Part shown: positions 20,601 to 26,425 of the stretch, one piece after another | Position numbering within the stretch: position 1 is the stretch's first letter | Layout of the letters: every line of letters starts with the position of its first letter | Virus record (IMG/VR): IMGVR_UViG_3300010883_000157 | Span: 1-35,978 of that record | Source of the DNA: a virus | Length of the DNA stretch: 35,978 bases | Strand: one strand, 5' to 3' | The notes under the pieces: generated by a model | The model's database searches: none | What the model was told of the DNA's origin: nothing | Seen by the model: the letters and a program-made list of their open reading frames with translations, nothing else | Made by a program: the position numbers and the translations under genes

Positions 20601-23600
20601 GTCGGTCGGTGCGAATATCCAGAGACACCTAGTTGCCGCGCACCACCTCGACGCGCCTTGGCGTCCAGCCGACATCGAGCAGAGAGATGGCCGGATCATC
20701 CGCCCCGGCAACCTGACGGAAGAAATCGAGATCTACCGCTACGTCACAGAGAAGACGTTCGATGCGTACATGTGGCAGACACTGAATCGCAAGTGGCAGT
20801 TCCTGCTAGATTTCTACAAGGGGGACGTGAGCGTTCAGGAGATGGAGGACATAGAAGACGCGGTCCTGACACCGGAGCAGATGTTGGCACTGGCGACCGG
20901 CGACCCGAAGATGGCGGAGTTGATCGAGCTTGAATCCGAAGTCACGAAGATGGACCGGGAGAAGCATGGTCACGACAGGCGGATCTCCGCCGACAGGCAG
21001 CGACGGCGCATTGCCGCAGATGAGCAGGACATGGCCGTCCGAAGGGCTGGCGCACTGACTGAGGCGGACGATTATTTCACCGCCAAGAGAGCCGACTTGG
21101 TCGAAGGCGTGGATATCGAGTATTTCGTGAAATCCATTCCCAACGAAGAAGGCGTGATACCGGCTGACGTAAAGCACCTGAAGCCCGGAAAAGCTGGGGA
21201 CGCTTTACTTGCGTGGGTGATGAGCGATTTGTTTGATTCAGCAACACAGGAACGCGGACATGGCACGTATCAGGGCGAGCAGTCAGATCACGCGCCCATA
21301 GGGGTTCATGTTGGCAGCATCCTTGGAGTGAAGGTCTACTACGACAAGACCACCGCCAAGGTGCATATGCAACTCAAGTCGCGTCAGTTTGGTGCTGGCG
21401 TGGTAATTGGCGGTTCGCTCGCACGAGATGAGTGGGTAACACTTGGCGGTACACTCAAGCACGACAACACCTATCTCGCGTTCAAGGCGATCCACGACCA
21501 GATCAACAGGCTGGCTGGTGAAGCGAAGGAGGCACGGGAACGTGCTGGTGCTTTAGCGACAGAGATGAGGAGCATAGACCAGCGTCTGGAAAAACCAGAC
21601 TACCAGTACGTCTCAGATCTGAAAAAGAAGACCCTGCGGCTGGCGCAGTTGCAGCACGACATTCGCAACCAGACGGACGTTTCGCCCCCCGTGGAGACTG
21701 CCGAGGGATCGGCTGGCGAGGCCAAGATGCAGTCGCTGCGTGACGAGGCGTCTGCGCTTGATCAGCAGAAGCACCTGATGCAGGACAAGGTGGACGAGTG
21801 GCAGAAGGTTGCTGCGACGGGGCAGGCCACCTCGCTTTCTCCATACAAGAACCAGCCGTTCAACAACTACTCGGTGCTATTCCCCTTCATGCCCGGAGAG
21901 GCCGGGCGTCCACGGGGGAGCCAGTTGCAACACGGTGAATCGCCAGCCGATCCGCTCACAATCCCCGAGCAGCTAAAAGTCCCAGACGTAGAGGTCGAGC
22001 AAGCCCTTCAGGACAGCCACGGGATTCCCCCGGAGGCGATGTTTGCCGAGATACGGAGGGGCATTGATTGGATCTGGCGAGGGATGACCCGCGCAGAGAC
22101 AGAGATCAAGATACCCACCCTTCTCCGTCTCACCGGCAAGGCACGTGACGCGGCTCGGGCTGCGCAGAAGGTTATCGGCCCCGCCATTGAAATCTTCCGC
22201 CTCCTGAAAAACGTGGGGAACTTCGCCCAGTTCAAAGCGTGGGGGACGGTACACGCCATAGTTGGCAACCTCGATAAGGAACACTTCTGGATCTTCGAGC
22301 GGTACGTCATCGTGATGAACCAGTTGCGGGCACTCGATCTGGAGGAGCCACGACGACACAAGTGGAAGAATCGGCAGCAGATCGAGGACTACAAGAAGGT
22401 TCTGGACGATTTCATCGACGGCAAGGATGTCATGTACCGCACTCAGGATGGCCGAATGGTCGAGAGTGAGGGGATGCCCAACATCCGCCAAGCTATCACG
22501 CAACGCAACAAGATCATCCGAGAGATTGTCGAGGAACAGGTCGATCTCGGACTGCTTCCCACGGAGGTGCTGGCGGCCCCCGAACACTACTTCCACCAGC
22601 AGATCGTGATGCTTGCCAGAACGGCCCCGATGGCTCTCGCTTCAAGGCAGGCCAAGCCGGTCAAGCGTGGATACCAGCGGAAGAGGGTGGGAGCCGATGT
22701 TGTCGGTGAGGAGATGCCATCGTTTATCAATGAAGACGGTACGCAGTATTCACTGGACCCGAACACCGACTACCTGCAAGCAGAACTGACTTGGCTCATC
22801 GAAGCGCATGTTGAAGCACACAAGAAGAAGCTGTTCAACGAACTGAACAGGATATTCGGAAAGAAGCCGAAGCTCAGGAGGCTGGCCAAGCATGAAAACC
22901 ATCTGAACATCGTGGGCGGCGAGGCCAACCTGCGACGTGTTCGTGAACTGGAGGCGTTGATTGGGGAGTCAATGGAAAACCCGGACTCACAAGAGTCTGA
23001 CCAGTTGGCGAAGCGAAGGTCGTGGAGAGAACAGATACACAGTCTGGACCCGACGTATGAGTTCCGCCAGAAGAAGGGGGAGATGCGGGGCATTATCCAG
23101 AGGACGACCGATGCCTTGGACAACATCGAGAATGACGACGAGTTCTTTGCGGTGATACAGAGGTTGGCCATTCAGGACATTGGCAGACCGGGCGCGAAGG
23201 CGGCTCGCGGGTTCATGAAGGCAATCTCAGATGAGGAGAGCCTGCTGCGTGATCGTCTGGGTATCGAGTTCATGACATGGGAAAAAGTCCTGCGGCGAGA
23301 CCATCCAGAACTAGCGGTGTACCAGCCCGAGAACGCCAACGTCTACAGGGCATATGCCATACCGCAGCAGGTCATCAATCGGTTCCAAGAGGGCGTCATC
23401 AACCAGATCCTCATCAAGAACCTCGAAGTGGATGCGGATGAGGTGATGGTGCTGTCGGGAGCTAGGGCGAAGCACGTCCTGCCACGGGAGATTGTCAACC
23501 AGTTGAAGAAGCTGGAGTCGAAGCAAGCGAATTCCGATGCGGACGATTTAGCCGCCAAGCTGCTTGGCATGTGGAAGCAGTGGGTATTGCTCAACCCCAA

Positions 23601-25443
23601 GAGGGCGTTGCCTTACAACCTGAGAAACCTTACTGGCGATCTTGACCCCGTGATCGCGGCGGCTCCGGGCATCGTCAAGTACCTGCGCACAGCATTCAAG
23701 CACCTCATGCTGCACCAGAAGAGCCTGAAGGGTGAGCAGTTCGCCCTGCCCCCTGAGATAAGTATGGCCATCGAACATGGGGCCATGGGTTCTGGCATGG
23801 CGGCTACAGAGATTCCAGACACCAAGCAGAGTGCTGCCCTCGAAGAGCTTTACACGGAGGCCAGCAAGAAAGGCTCCATCCTGAACCCGCTCTTGTGGGG
23901 GAAAACAGGGTGGAACAAATACTGGAGCTTTGCGAAGCAGTTCAGTGAGTTCCGAGAGAACATGCTGCGTTACGCTGCCTTCCTTTATTACTTGGACATG
24001 CTGAAGCAGGGCAAGGTCAAGCACTTCGGTGCTAGCCGCAAGCACATCATCCTTGGCATACAGAAGGAACTTGGCGACGGATTCGCCGCCGGTCGGTTGG
24101 CACGGGAGCTTTTGGGCGACTACAACAACCTGACCGCGATGGGTGATTTCCTCCGAAAGAAGATATACGGTATTCCATTCTGGGGGTTTCAGGAGATCAA
24201 CCTGAAACGCTACCCCATGCTGATGCTCAACGCTTTCTCGACAGCCAAGATGTCGAAGGAAGACGCCGCGACGGGATTCGGCGTGGCATCTGGTGCGATC
24301 ACGATGGCCGTGCTGACCACGAGGGTCGGTCTGGGGTATGCCACGGTCATGCTGGCCAACTTGCTGTTCTTCGGTGACGAGGAAGACGAGCTTCCGCCGC
24401 ACGAGAAAGACAACCTCCACATCAATTTTGGTCGCAGTTCTGATGGAATGGTACACACCTTCCGCAACGTGGGTGCGGTGGGCGATTTCATGGAGTGGTT
24501 CGGATTGAACGAGGCCATCTCCATGATCCCGCTGTACAAGGAGGGCAAGGTCGATGGCTGGGACATAATGGAGGAGATGGCCAAGTCTTCGACGAACAAG
24601 CTGGCCAGTGGATTCGGTGCGCCCAAGATGCTGCTTGAGTGCATTACCGGCCAGACCTACTTCCCAGATATCACTGAGCCGAGGCAACAAGACTGGGACG
24701 AGACGTTGGCGTCGTTCTTCAACCTGAGAGACGAGGAGCGATTCGCCAAGGGGATGCTGATAGGAGAAGGCGACCGGGCAAGGCCGTACTACTTCAACCG
24801 CATGATGTGGGGAGTCAACCATCCGGGTCAGGCCGCGATGTCCACCATGTACGAACTGCGGGACCGGTTCCTCAAGAACAAGGGCGAGGACCGACAGGCG
24901 GCAGGCATCAGGAGTTCCATCCGCAAGCTGAAGTGGGCAGCCCAGAACGGCGATTACGACGCTTTCAAGGAGGCGAAGACGGCGTACCTGAAGAAGCCCA
25001 AGCACACCTACTCGTCCTTCTCCAAGGCGTTGCGGTACTTGGACCCCATCGACCAGCGGCTCAGGCAAGAACTGGAGTCGGAGTTTGAACACGAGTTCCT
25101 GACGGCCCAGCAGCGACAGACGCTCAAGTTGGCGAGGGACTACGCTCAGGACACTCGCGTGCAGATGTGGCAGTGGTGGCTGGCGGATGCCAAGGAGAAG
25201 AAGGGCGAGGTTGGTCTGGACCGGGCACTGAACAATGAGGTGCAATCCAAGCTGCGGACCATGTCCCGAGCCAAGCCGCTGAAGAAGTCGAAGAGGCCGG
25301 GATGGCGGATAGACCAGAACAAGGCGTCAATGTGGCTCAAGGAGCGGGGGTTCTCACGAAGCCGTCTGACCAAGCAGTACGAAGGCACACCGAGCAGTCG
25401 GATCAGGGTCAACACAAATCTGCGAAGAGCGGGTGTCGGTTGA
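11614..25443 (+). CDS. Giant DarB-like polyvalent virion protein: adenine methyltransferase and SF2/Snf2-like helicase
   Basis: A 4609-aa protein. Residues 320-470 form an Ala/Gly-rich helical, partly hydrophobic domain ending FAEEVGQGGLELLG. Residues 640-1510 are coiled coil and Ala/Glu/Pro linkers with a small SH3-like segment (830-885). From about 1626 a methyltransferase module follows: FERNIRALVLLNDLR, ARYVGWGGLKKVF, then the SAM site VLEPSMGVGHFFG (1731-1743) and catalytic NVPFG (1797-1801). The helicase has Walker A GAGKT (2473-2477), DEAH (2644-2647), TATPVTN (2695-2701) and motif VI QRDGRIIRPG (3023-3032). MLALATGDPKMAELIELESE (about 3090) resembles the post-helicase segment of P1 DarB-type proteins. 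Residues about 3990-4260 carry YNLRNLTGDLD and a hydrophobic stretch (4222-4254), and the C-terminus is basic. Such proteins are packaged and injected, protecting or processing DNA; that role here is inferred. Codon bias is broken at 1518-1614, where another gene lies in a different frame. Confidence 0.85.
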   Translation: MPNGPLDKLLQDHFSSKEGGTARVEQERARQSASVAAAGSQQIDQLWEDHTRDRSGYVFTKPPMQKEQERHREGVEARSGEYLKSMGQQPSDIDETGPVGPTRPYVAEEVPDIAEQYAIPSAERRVELRTPHEHAMEKPRGIPLQQYLRMKDIPIPDDGMMPSKSEALQYRTVLKRVMAKQKGGLPNDTEVSPSDISSIPRNHRWYAAWLWKKQVAKAIPKQQSWMWNGEESWAAEHAYRSYATIGEATGRMKDAFHDFGVHILALRDTGISDPDREFARHLDEIRDASDPSGIRPKSRQVEGKSIVELIQEGRYKDVGERGAYGALGMAPDVAATVATGAIGRAAGAAVGLSTAGSGIPGMFNATNTAATAYWYARSAPDLRRELVQLGFEDEHATYVAAIVAIPYAAIEQLQVSQLSAPMKRWAREAVKASMAQMLARQAGTTLKLWGTEFAEEVGQGGLELLGVAAAALHDKDPSIDWNQLLMEKYEELQEAAVTIPFLIGPRQSSQLMMDFVDNASRTNYDALPAGVKKLMELGDSTNPDDPASKHSERQKEADLLKKRMQDILTGFAQSVAKDAPTRAEAEKVFSETPPTEAEVGQWPAGKRMQIFGVPNPTEETINRTWERVLEQSRSEPQATRPPSRDEAVVNIESDVDEQIAKTEARLDQYRLGKVKKPKSKAARKQERKDLGLRLTRLKGLKRSQQEFAERETGISPEPGAVPVEETAPGVTTPPAQPEPIGTLAPEGEAVQTDVQLLQAKLADLRGTLERGWPPPIPEMVERENEAAIKEAILDAEHDLGIAQAKEAEFQEAATPTALAPETPAAPPATQISVGDEVTVPANKEVYGGSRTARVTEILDNGDIKVAYDKLGVFIGVFSPAQVVIGARPKAAAAKPAAKKGTKAAAEPAAAPLSDYLAPPPPAVEEPAHQLYAPDGIVATALKLTEQGKQEEAESLIEDNRDEVADLVKDRINILDDEIGDLALRESDQLHKARHSLNNEGWGQSLIHLADATDFSEEAVRGFMKEIADAEEAPEEVAIGADEPAAEEPAAEPAPAGRAEGILELKEAVLSLEGEAYDIHDELGWQTDQERVDELEERLPIVQSELGKARAKEREFLAAEEPAPAAAEPATYGLTPLGRLRQEERVANEKVEETRDALETLEHRVKVAIKKHAKNPDSEEVAYIKEKGIEHFVKEGNRLLGSAREAVVAAEAEAAKIQEEIEALAAEEPAAPAKKGTKAAAEEAELEEDADAIARLDDDDDLAQLLKALNDEITGPGAAGGLIPINPKAVEIAQQIAVLLIKSGAKKFGNFARQFLAVIAKQFGGEVAGQFKDKIMSIYAGAMYDEKVTDAEREKMATPANAKLWVDANIETALTAVKKVYAGVTPTAEKPKVDIAPELQTQAEYVAQQDSDDPRQDAEDHEVALADAQAEGRPVSTDAVEDYQDTGGAQVPDAPLPSAEEVRKSLKAVEETISSLLETHERDDGLSDDDDERLDQSYLKQFELEATLKEIADEQEDRDETLGSRPAGLGVGEDVDQSEPGPSEVYEEDGGALPPAEGEAGLGGIDVSDVDDEGGVAAVGGEGMGHAEHDPASADDAASEQEPRPGSTGTNHRIKDGDDIGGGGVKEKFERNIRALVLLNDLRSSGRKPTKPEKQTLARYVGWGGLKKVFDEGKLDTAWSNRRATLIDTIGHATEDWDSAHLSVLNAHYTSPQIITSMWEAVANFGFTGGKVLEPSMGVGHFFGMMPGDLHSASELTGVELDRITGEIAEYLYENATIHKTGFEKAVLMPEFDLVIGNVPFGTQRLADLADVEELQLKNAGGKLKKKMRIHNFFFAKALMKTRPGGLIAMLSSTGTLDSNEDEHITFMKKNGADFVGAVRLSEIAFKANANTGVTTDILVFQRRMEGREAGGQEWGGDAEWYRTADGEHSVKASPYWESHPDNIMGDIVQSKVQGAPSSRMGVRPETDKTMLDYKPEIDDRLARLKENIDAEALDAVSARTEEMDKPDTAERPENGDWAELTAWLEEGNLHVEEDDGKFSMWRKESGVLVKLEWTPARKSSWQRLIDINEIRDARRVLLIAESNPALSKEEVEKLREALNEVYDAYRVAWKKPLNDANSFSLNITDNPDVAASGIESLEVVTTHPDKSVTVEKADIFTKRLTYPREKIVDAKTPEDALAASLSERGGIDWEYMAGLTNIPVHGLQDSLSSLLFKNPLGNWETGDIYLGGNVRKKLAVAIRAAETDAQFDRNVKELTNVQPQDWSPSEIAVTAGESWIPPAFYDDFVYEMVDTMPYGRSYPKRTKKQGYVYTEATGKWTAENKRDPKVVNDRGHPVTKNGTYGTRRMPFDKLMLRLMNGQSLDVYDPPIERGGRRTLNSAETAMAEAAGENINSAFEEWLWLPAAWDQRGGLMATLYNWLNNNWAPPVYDGAHLRFPGMSEVWKNRLNDPKYSYQKNNIWRMIVSGNTLLAHSVGAGKTVQMIAAAMEMKRIGLKNRPVFVVPNTLVVQWQQDIREIYPNAKVLSPDSKMLGTTNPKRRKLMLEQMRSGDWDIILMTPEAFERVPMTEGYIRSYFSNEIAELNESLRAEQRDRGAKSNTVTAIAEAIQSLEGTMNNLLGGLKNKQGEATYTGPFFDELGIDGVFVDEAHLYKNLFAKSRLGRLPGVSAQARQRPYDMHMKTSFLNATTKGRGVFFATATPVTNTMGELHVMMRYLAPKLLEERGVQSFDQWAKRYGVVENRLEVEVAGQGLRPNSRFSKFTNVPGLRQIWLQFADTVLMKDLDLRIPSVRKDYPFLRKFVGNKKTGEIRSEIVGHHMLGPDQGAIQISVPINETQDAYVKELIARTNAIRSGAVDKSEDNMLWVSSDGRKAATDMRLIDSDAEDNPESKTNLMVQNVLDVHKRYEETTFYDPEADSVEVAPGVQVLWVDMGVPGKKLGEDGYAKFDLYNDIKNKLVLGGVAVDDIAFIQDFKGKKKRALFKQLNNSEKRIIIASTASLSVGANIQRHLVAAHHLDAPWRPADIEQRDGRIIRPGNLTEEIEIYRYVTEKTFDAYMWQTLNRKWQFLLDFYKGDVSVQEMEDIEDAVLTPEQMLALATGDPKMAELIELESEVTKMDREKHGHDRRISADRQRRRIAADEQDMAVRRAGALTEADDYFTAKRADLVEGVDIEYFVKSIPNEEGVIPADVKHLKPGKAGDALLAWVMSDLFDSATQERGHGTYQGEQSDHAPIGVHVGSILGVKVYYDKTTAKVHMQLKSRQFGAGVVIGGSLARDEWVTLGGTLKHDNTYLAFKAIHDQINRLAGEAKEARERAGALATEMRSIDQRLEKPDYQYVSDLKKKTLRLAQLQHDIRNQTDVSPPVETAEGSAGEAKMQSLRDEASALDQQKHLMQDKVDEWQKVAATGQATSLSPYKNQPFNNYSVLFPFMPGEAGRPRGSQLQHGESPADPLTIPEQLKVPDVEVEQALQDSHGIPPEAMFAEIRRGIDWIWRGMTRAETEIKIPTLLRLTGKARDAARAAQKVIGPAIEIFRLLKNVGNFAQFKAWGTVHAIVGNLDKEHFWIFERYVIVMNQLRALDLEEPRRHKWKNRQQIEDYKKVLDDFIDGKDVMYRTQDGRMVESEGMPNIRQAITQRNKIIREIVEEQVDLGLLPTEVLAAPEHYFHQQIVMLARTAPMALASRQAKPVKRGYQRKRVGADVVGEEMPSFINEDGTQYSLDPNTDYLQAELTWLIEAHVEAHKKKLFNELNRIFGKKPKLRRLAKHENHLNIVGGEANLRRVRELEALIGESMENPDSQESDQLAKRRSWREQIHSLDPTYEFRQKKGEMRGIIQRTTDALDNIENDDEFFAVIQRLAIQDIGRPGAKAARGFMKAISDEESLLRDRLGIEFMTWEKVLRRDHPELAVYQPENANVYRAYAIPQQVINRFQEGVINQILIKNLEVDADEVMVLSGARAKHVLPREIVNQLKKLESKQANSDADDLAAKLLGMWKQWVLLNPKRALPYNLRNLTGDLDPVIAAAPGIVKYLRTAFKHLMLHQKSLKGEQFALPPEISMAIEHGAMGSGMAATEIPDTKQSAALEELYTEASKKGSILNPLLWGKTGWNKYWSFAKQFSEFRENMLRYAAFLYYLDMLKQGKVKHFGASRKHIILGIQKELGDGFAAGRLARELLGDYNNLTAMGDFLRKKIYGIPFWGFQEINLKRYPMLMLNAFSTAKMSKEDAATGFGVASGAITMAVLTTRVGLGYATVMLANLLFFGDEEDELPPHEKDNLHINFGRSSDGMVHTFRNVGAVGDFMEWFGLNEAISMIPLYKEGKVDGWDIMEEMAKSSTNKLASGFGAPKMLLECITGQTYFPDITEPRQQDWDETLASFFNLRDEERFAKGMLIGEGDRARPYYFNRMMWGVNHPGQAAMSTMYELRDRFLKNKGEDRQAAGIRSSIRKLKWAAQNGDYDAFKEAKTAYLKKPKHTYSSFSKALRYLDPIDQRLRQELESEFEHEFLTAQQRQTLKLARDYAQDTRVQMWQWWLADAKEKKGEVGLDRALNNEVQSKLRTMSRAKPLKKSKRPGWRIDQNKASMWLKERGFSRSRLTKQYEGTPSSRIRVNTNLRRAGVG
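16166..16453 (+). CDS. Nested gene in another frame inside the giant gene's linker
   Basis: A 95-aa protein from ATG 16166 with a full AGGAGG six bases upstream. Counting by hand, 78 of its 95 sense codons end in G or C, while the giant frame over the first 40 codons of the same DNA has only about 15. In the giant frame this stretch reads as a Gly/Asp/Glu-rich linker, while here it reads as a normal small protein. Recognisable parts are LGWALEKMWISQNPALVKSM, GELYPLLKERQDL, FQTLMMKEGWQPWEAKEWVM and a Pro-rich tail ending EPITE. The GELYPLL...FQTLM layout recalls small TnpV-like or phage hypothetical proteins, but only weakly. It is most likely a real gene over which the giant frame was extended. 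Function unknown. Confidence 0.7.
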   Translation: MKRSDLDPLGWALEKMWISQNPALVKSMKRTGELYPLLKERQDLVASTFQTLMMKEGWQPWEAKEWVMRNMTQLQPTTPPQNRNPVPVAPEPITE

Positions 25444-25469
25444 CAGGCCGCGATCCCTACCGTTACGAT
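25435..25469 (+). promoter_or_regulatory. Sigma70-like promoter before the HTH gene
   Basis: A perfect -35 TTGACA (25440-25445) overlaps the stop codon of the giant gene. An 18-base spacer leads to TACGAT (25464-25469), which matches four of six -10 positions. It lies just before the small HTH gene and marks the change from virion genes to the recombination operon. The ten bases GTCGGTTGAC around the -35 recur at 25689-25698. The -10 to ATG distance is only 7 bases, so a transcript from here would be nearly leaderless for the HTH gene, or would serve the downstream genes. Confidence 0.5.
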
Positions 25470-25476
25470 CCGAGGC

Positions 25477-25689
25477 ATGGAAATGACATCTGCTGATCCG
25501 TTTGCCCAACTTTTCACCGTCAAGCAGGTCGCCTCCCTGCTGAGAGACCCACCGTACACCACGGGATGGATCAGGCGACTGTGCATCAATAACGACGTTG
25601 GTCGCGTCGTTGGTCGAGACCGGCTACTGGCCGAGGACGACCTGCGACGACTGCGGACTCTCACCAACCCGCCAGAAAATCTGGACTAG
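25477..25689 (+). CDS. Small winged-helix/MerR-excisionase-like DNA-binding protein
   Basis: A 70-aa protein from ATG 25477; a second ATG two codons on is an alternative, and neither has a clear ribosome site. The segment FTVKQVASLLR (residues 13-23) followed by WIRRLCINNDVGRVVGRDRL and EDDLRRLR matches the helix-turn-helix plus wing of excisionase or MerR-type proteins (Tn916-like HTH_17 family). These proteins bind DNA as regulators or bend it during excision. No integrase is in the window, so a regulator is more likely. It lies between two promoter-like sites that share GTCGGTTGAC, which would be natural operators for it. That regulatory link is inference. Confidence 0.65.
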   Translation: MEMTSADPFAQLFTVKQVASLLRDPPYTTGWIRRLCINNDVGRVVGRDRLLAEDDLRRLRTLTNPPENLD

Positions 25690-25722
25690 TCGGTTGACGT
25701 GTAGTGGTGATGTGCGTACTCT
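25689..25722 (+). promoter_or_regulatory. Sigma70-like promoter before csrA
   Basis: TTGACG (25694-25699), a 17-base spacer and TACTCT (25717-25722) form a moderate promoter beginning at the stop codon of the HTH gene, 45 bases before csrA. The -10 is weak (three of six, but with the key T, A and final T). It shares GTCGGTTGAC with the site at 25435. The leader that follows holds two GGA triplets (25755-25766 region and the ribosome site itself), the core of CsrA-binding sites. Confidence 0.4.
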
Positions 25723-25767
25723 CTCCCGCAAGAGGTAACGCAAGGGATACATCATGGAGCAACAAGT

Positions 25768-25962
25768 ATGCTAGTCCTGTCAAGGAAGTTGGGCGAGAGG
25801 GTGTGCTTGTTCCTGCCCAGCGGGGAGACCATCTGGATCTCTGTGGAAACCAAGGGCAGACACAACGTGAAGCTGGGCATCGACGCACCGGAAAACGTCG
25901 AGGTGCTTCGGGAAGAACTAGTGGAGGAGAAGTATGGCACAACTGTACGAAATCGTCGGTGA
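25768..25962 (+). CDS. csrA: CsrA/RsmA-family translational regulator
   Basis: A 64-aa protein with the whole CsrA pattern. It starts MLVLSRKLGE, followed by the beta strand IWISVETKGRHNVKLGIDAP and VEVLREEL. The RNA-binding residues known from E. coli CsrA are kept: Leu4 and Arg6 near the N-terminus, and the Arg in LREE (residue 48 here, equivalent to Arg44). CsrA dimers bind GGA-containing hairpins in mRNA leaders and block or stabilise messages. The start is ATG 25768 with GGAG eight bases upstream; this ribosome site contains GGA, so self-repression is plausible. The last 29 bases overlap the next gene. It is the first gene of the recombination operon. A phage copy could retune host carbon, motility or stress genes, or time its own genes. 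Confidence 0.92.
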   Translation: MLVLSRKLGERVCLFLPSGETIWISVETKGRHNVKLGIDAPENVEVLREELVEEKYGTTVRNRR

Positions 25963-26425
25963 ATTCCTGTCAATCTACAACGGGATGATGGATGGAGACG
26001 AGGAGCCGAACGAGGAAGTCATGAAGCGGCTGGACGAGAACACCACCAAGTTTGCGAACAAGGTGGAGAGTTGCGTCAGGATGGTCAAGAACCTGCAAGC
26101 CGACCAGATGGGAATTGAGGAGGAGAGGAAGCGACTTCAGGCACGCGAGCGAGCTATCAAAAACAATGTTGAGTGCCTGAAGAAGTACGTCATGGACTCC
26201 ATGACCGACATGGGGACGCTGAAGTTGGACACGGGCGTCTTCCGGGTGGCCGTGCAGAAGAACCCGAAGTCGGTCAGCGTGCTGGACATCGAAAAGATTC
26301 CGTCGATGTACGACGTGGCTCAGGAGCGGAAGGTTAGCCTGACGCAAATCAAGGACGACCTGTTGAGCGGCACGGATGTGCCGGGGACCGAGTTGAAACA
26401 AACCGTATCATTGAGGATCAGGTAA
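25934..26425 (+). CDS. Siphovirus Gp157-like recombination accessory protein
   Basis: A 163-aa protein starting inside the end of csrA (29-base overlap) at an ATG with a strong GGAGGAG site. It has the shape of the Gp157 family (Streptococcus phage Sfi type). A helical N-terminus contains LYEIVGEFLSIYNGM. A long coiled coil carries ESCVRMVKNLQADQMGIEEE and RLQARERAIKNNVECLKKYV. The C-terminal part is beta-type with TGVFRVAVQKNPKSVSVLD. Gp157 proteins usually sit next to single-strand annealing proteins, as here before ERF. Their biochemical role is not settled, although resistance to other phages has been proposed. The stop overlaps the next start (TAATG). Confidence 0.85.
   Translation: MAQLYEIVGEFLSIYNGMMDGDEEPNEEVMKRLDENTTKFANKVESCVRMVKNLQADQMGIEEERKRLQARERAIKNNVECLKKYVMDSMTDMGTLKLDTGVFRVAVQKNPKSVSVLDIEKIPSMYDVAQERKVSLTQIKDDLLSGTDVPGTELKQTVSLRIR

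Noticed and set aside
20658-20933. 91-aa plus frame inside the giant gene, checked as a second nested gene
   Set aside because: It is Arg/Gly/Asp-rich with no ribosome site, and the giant frame here encodes conserved helicase motif VI, unlike the case at 16166.
23548-25245. 565-aa open frame on the minus strand opposite the giant gene
   Set aside because: It is Leu/Arg/Val-rich, with no ribosome site and no domain. It mirrors the G/C-biased codons of the giant gene, whose own frame here gives sensible protein.
25477-25689. Evidence for a lysogeny module with integrase and attachment site
   Set aside because: The HTH protein alone resembles an excisionase, but no integrase or att-like direct repeat was seen, so a regulator is the safer reading.
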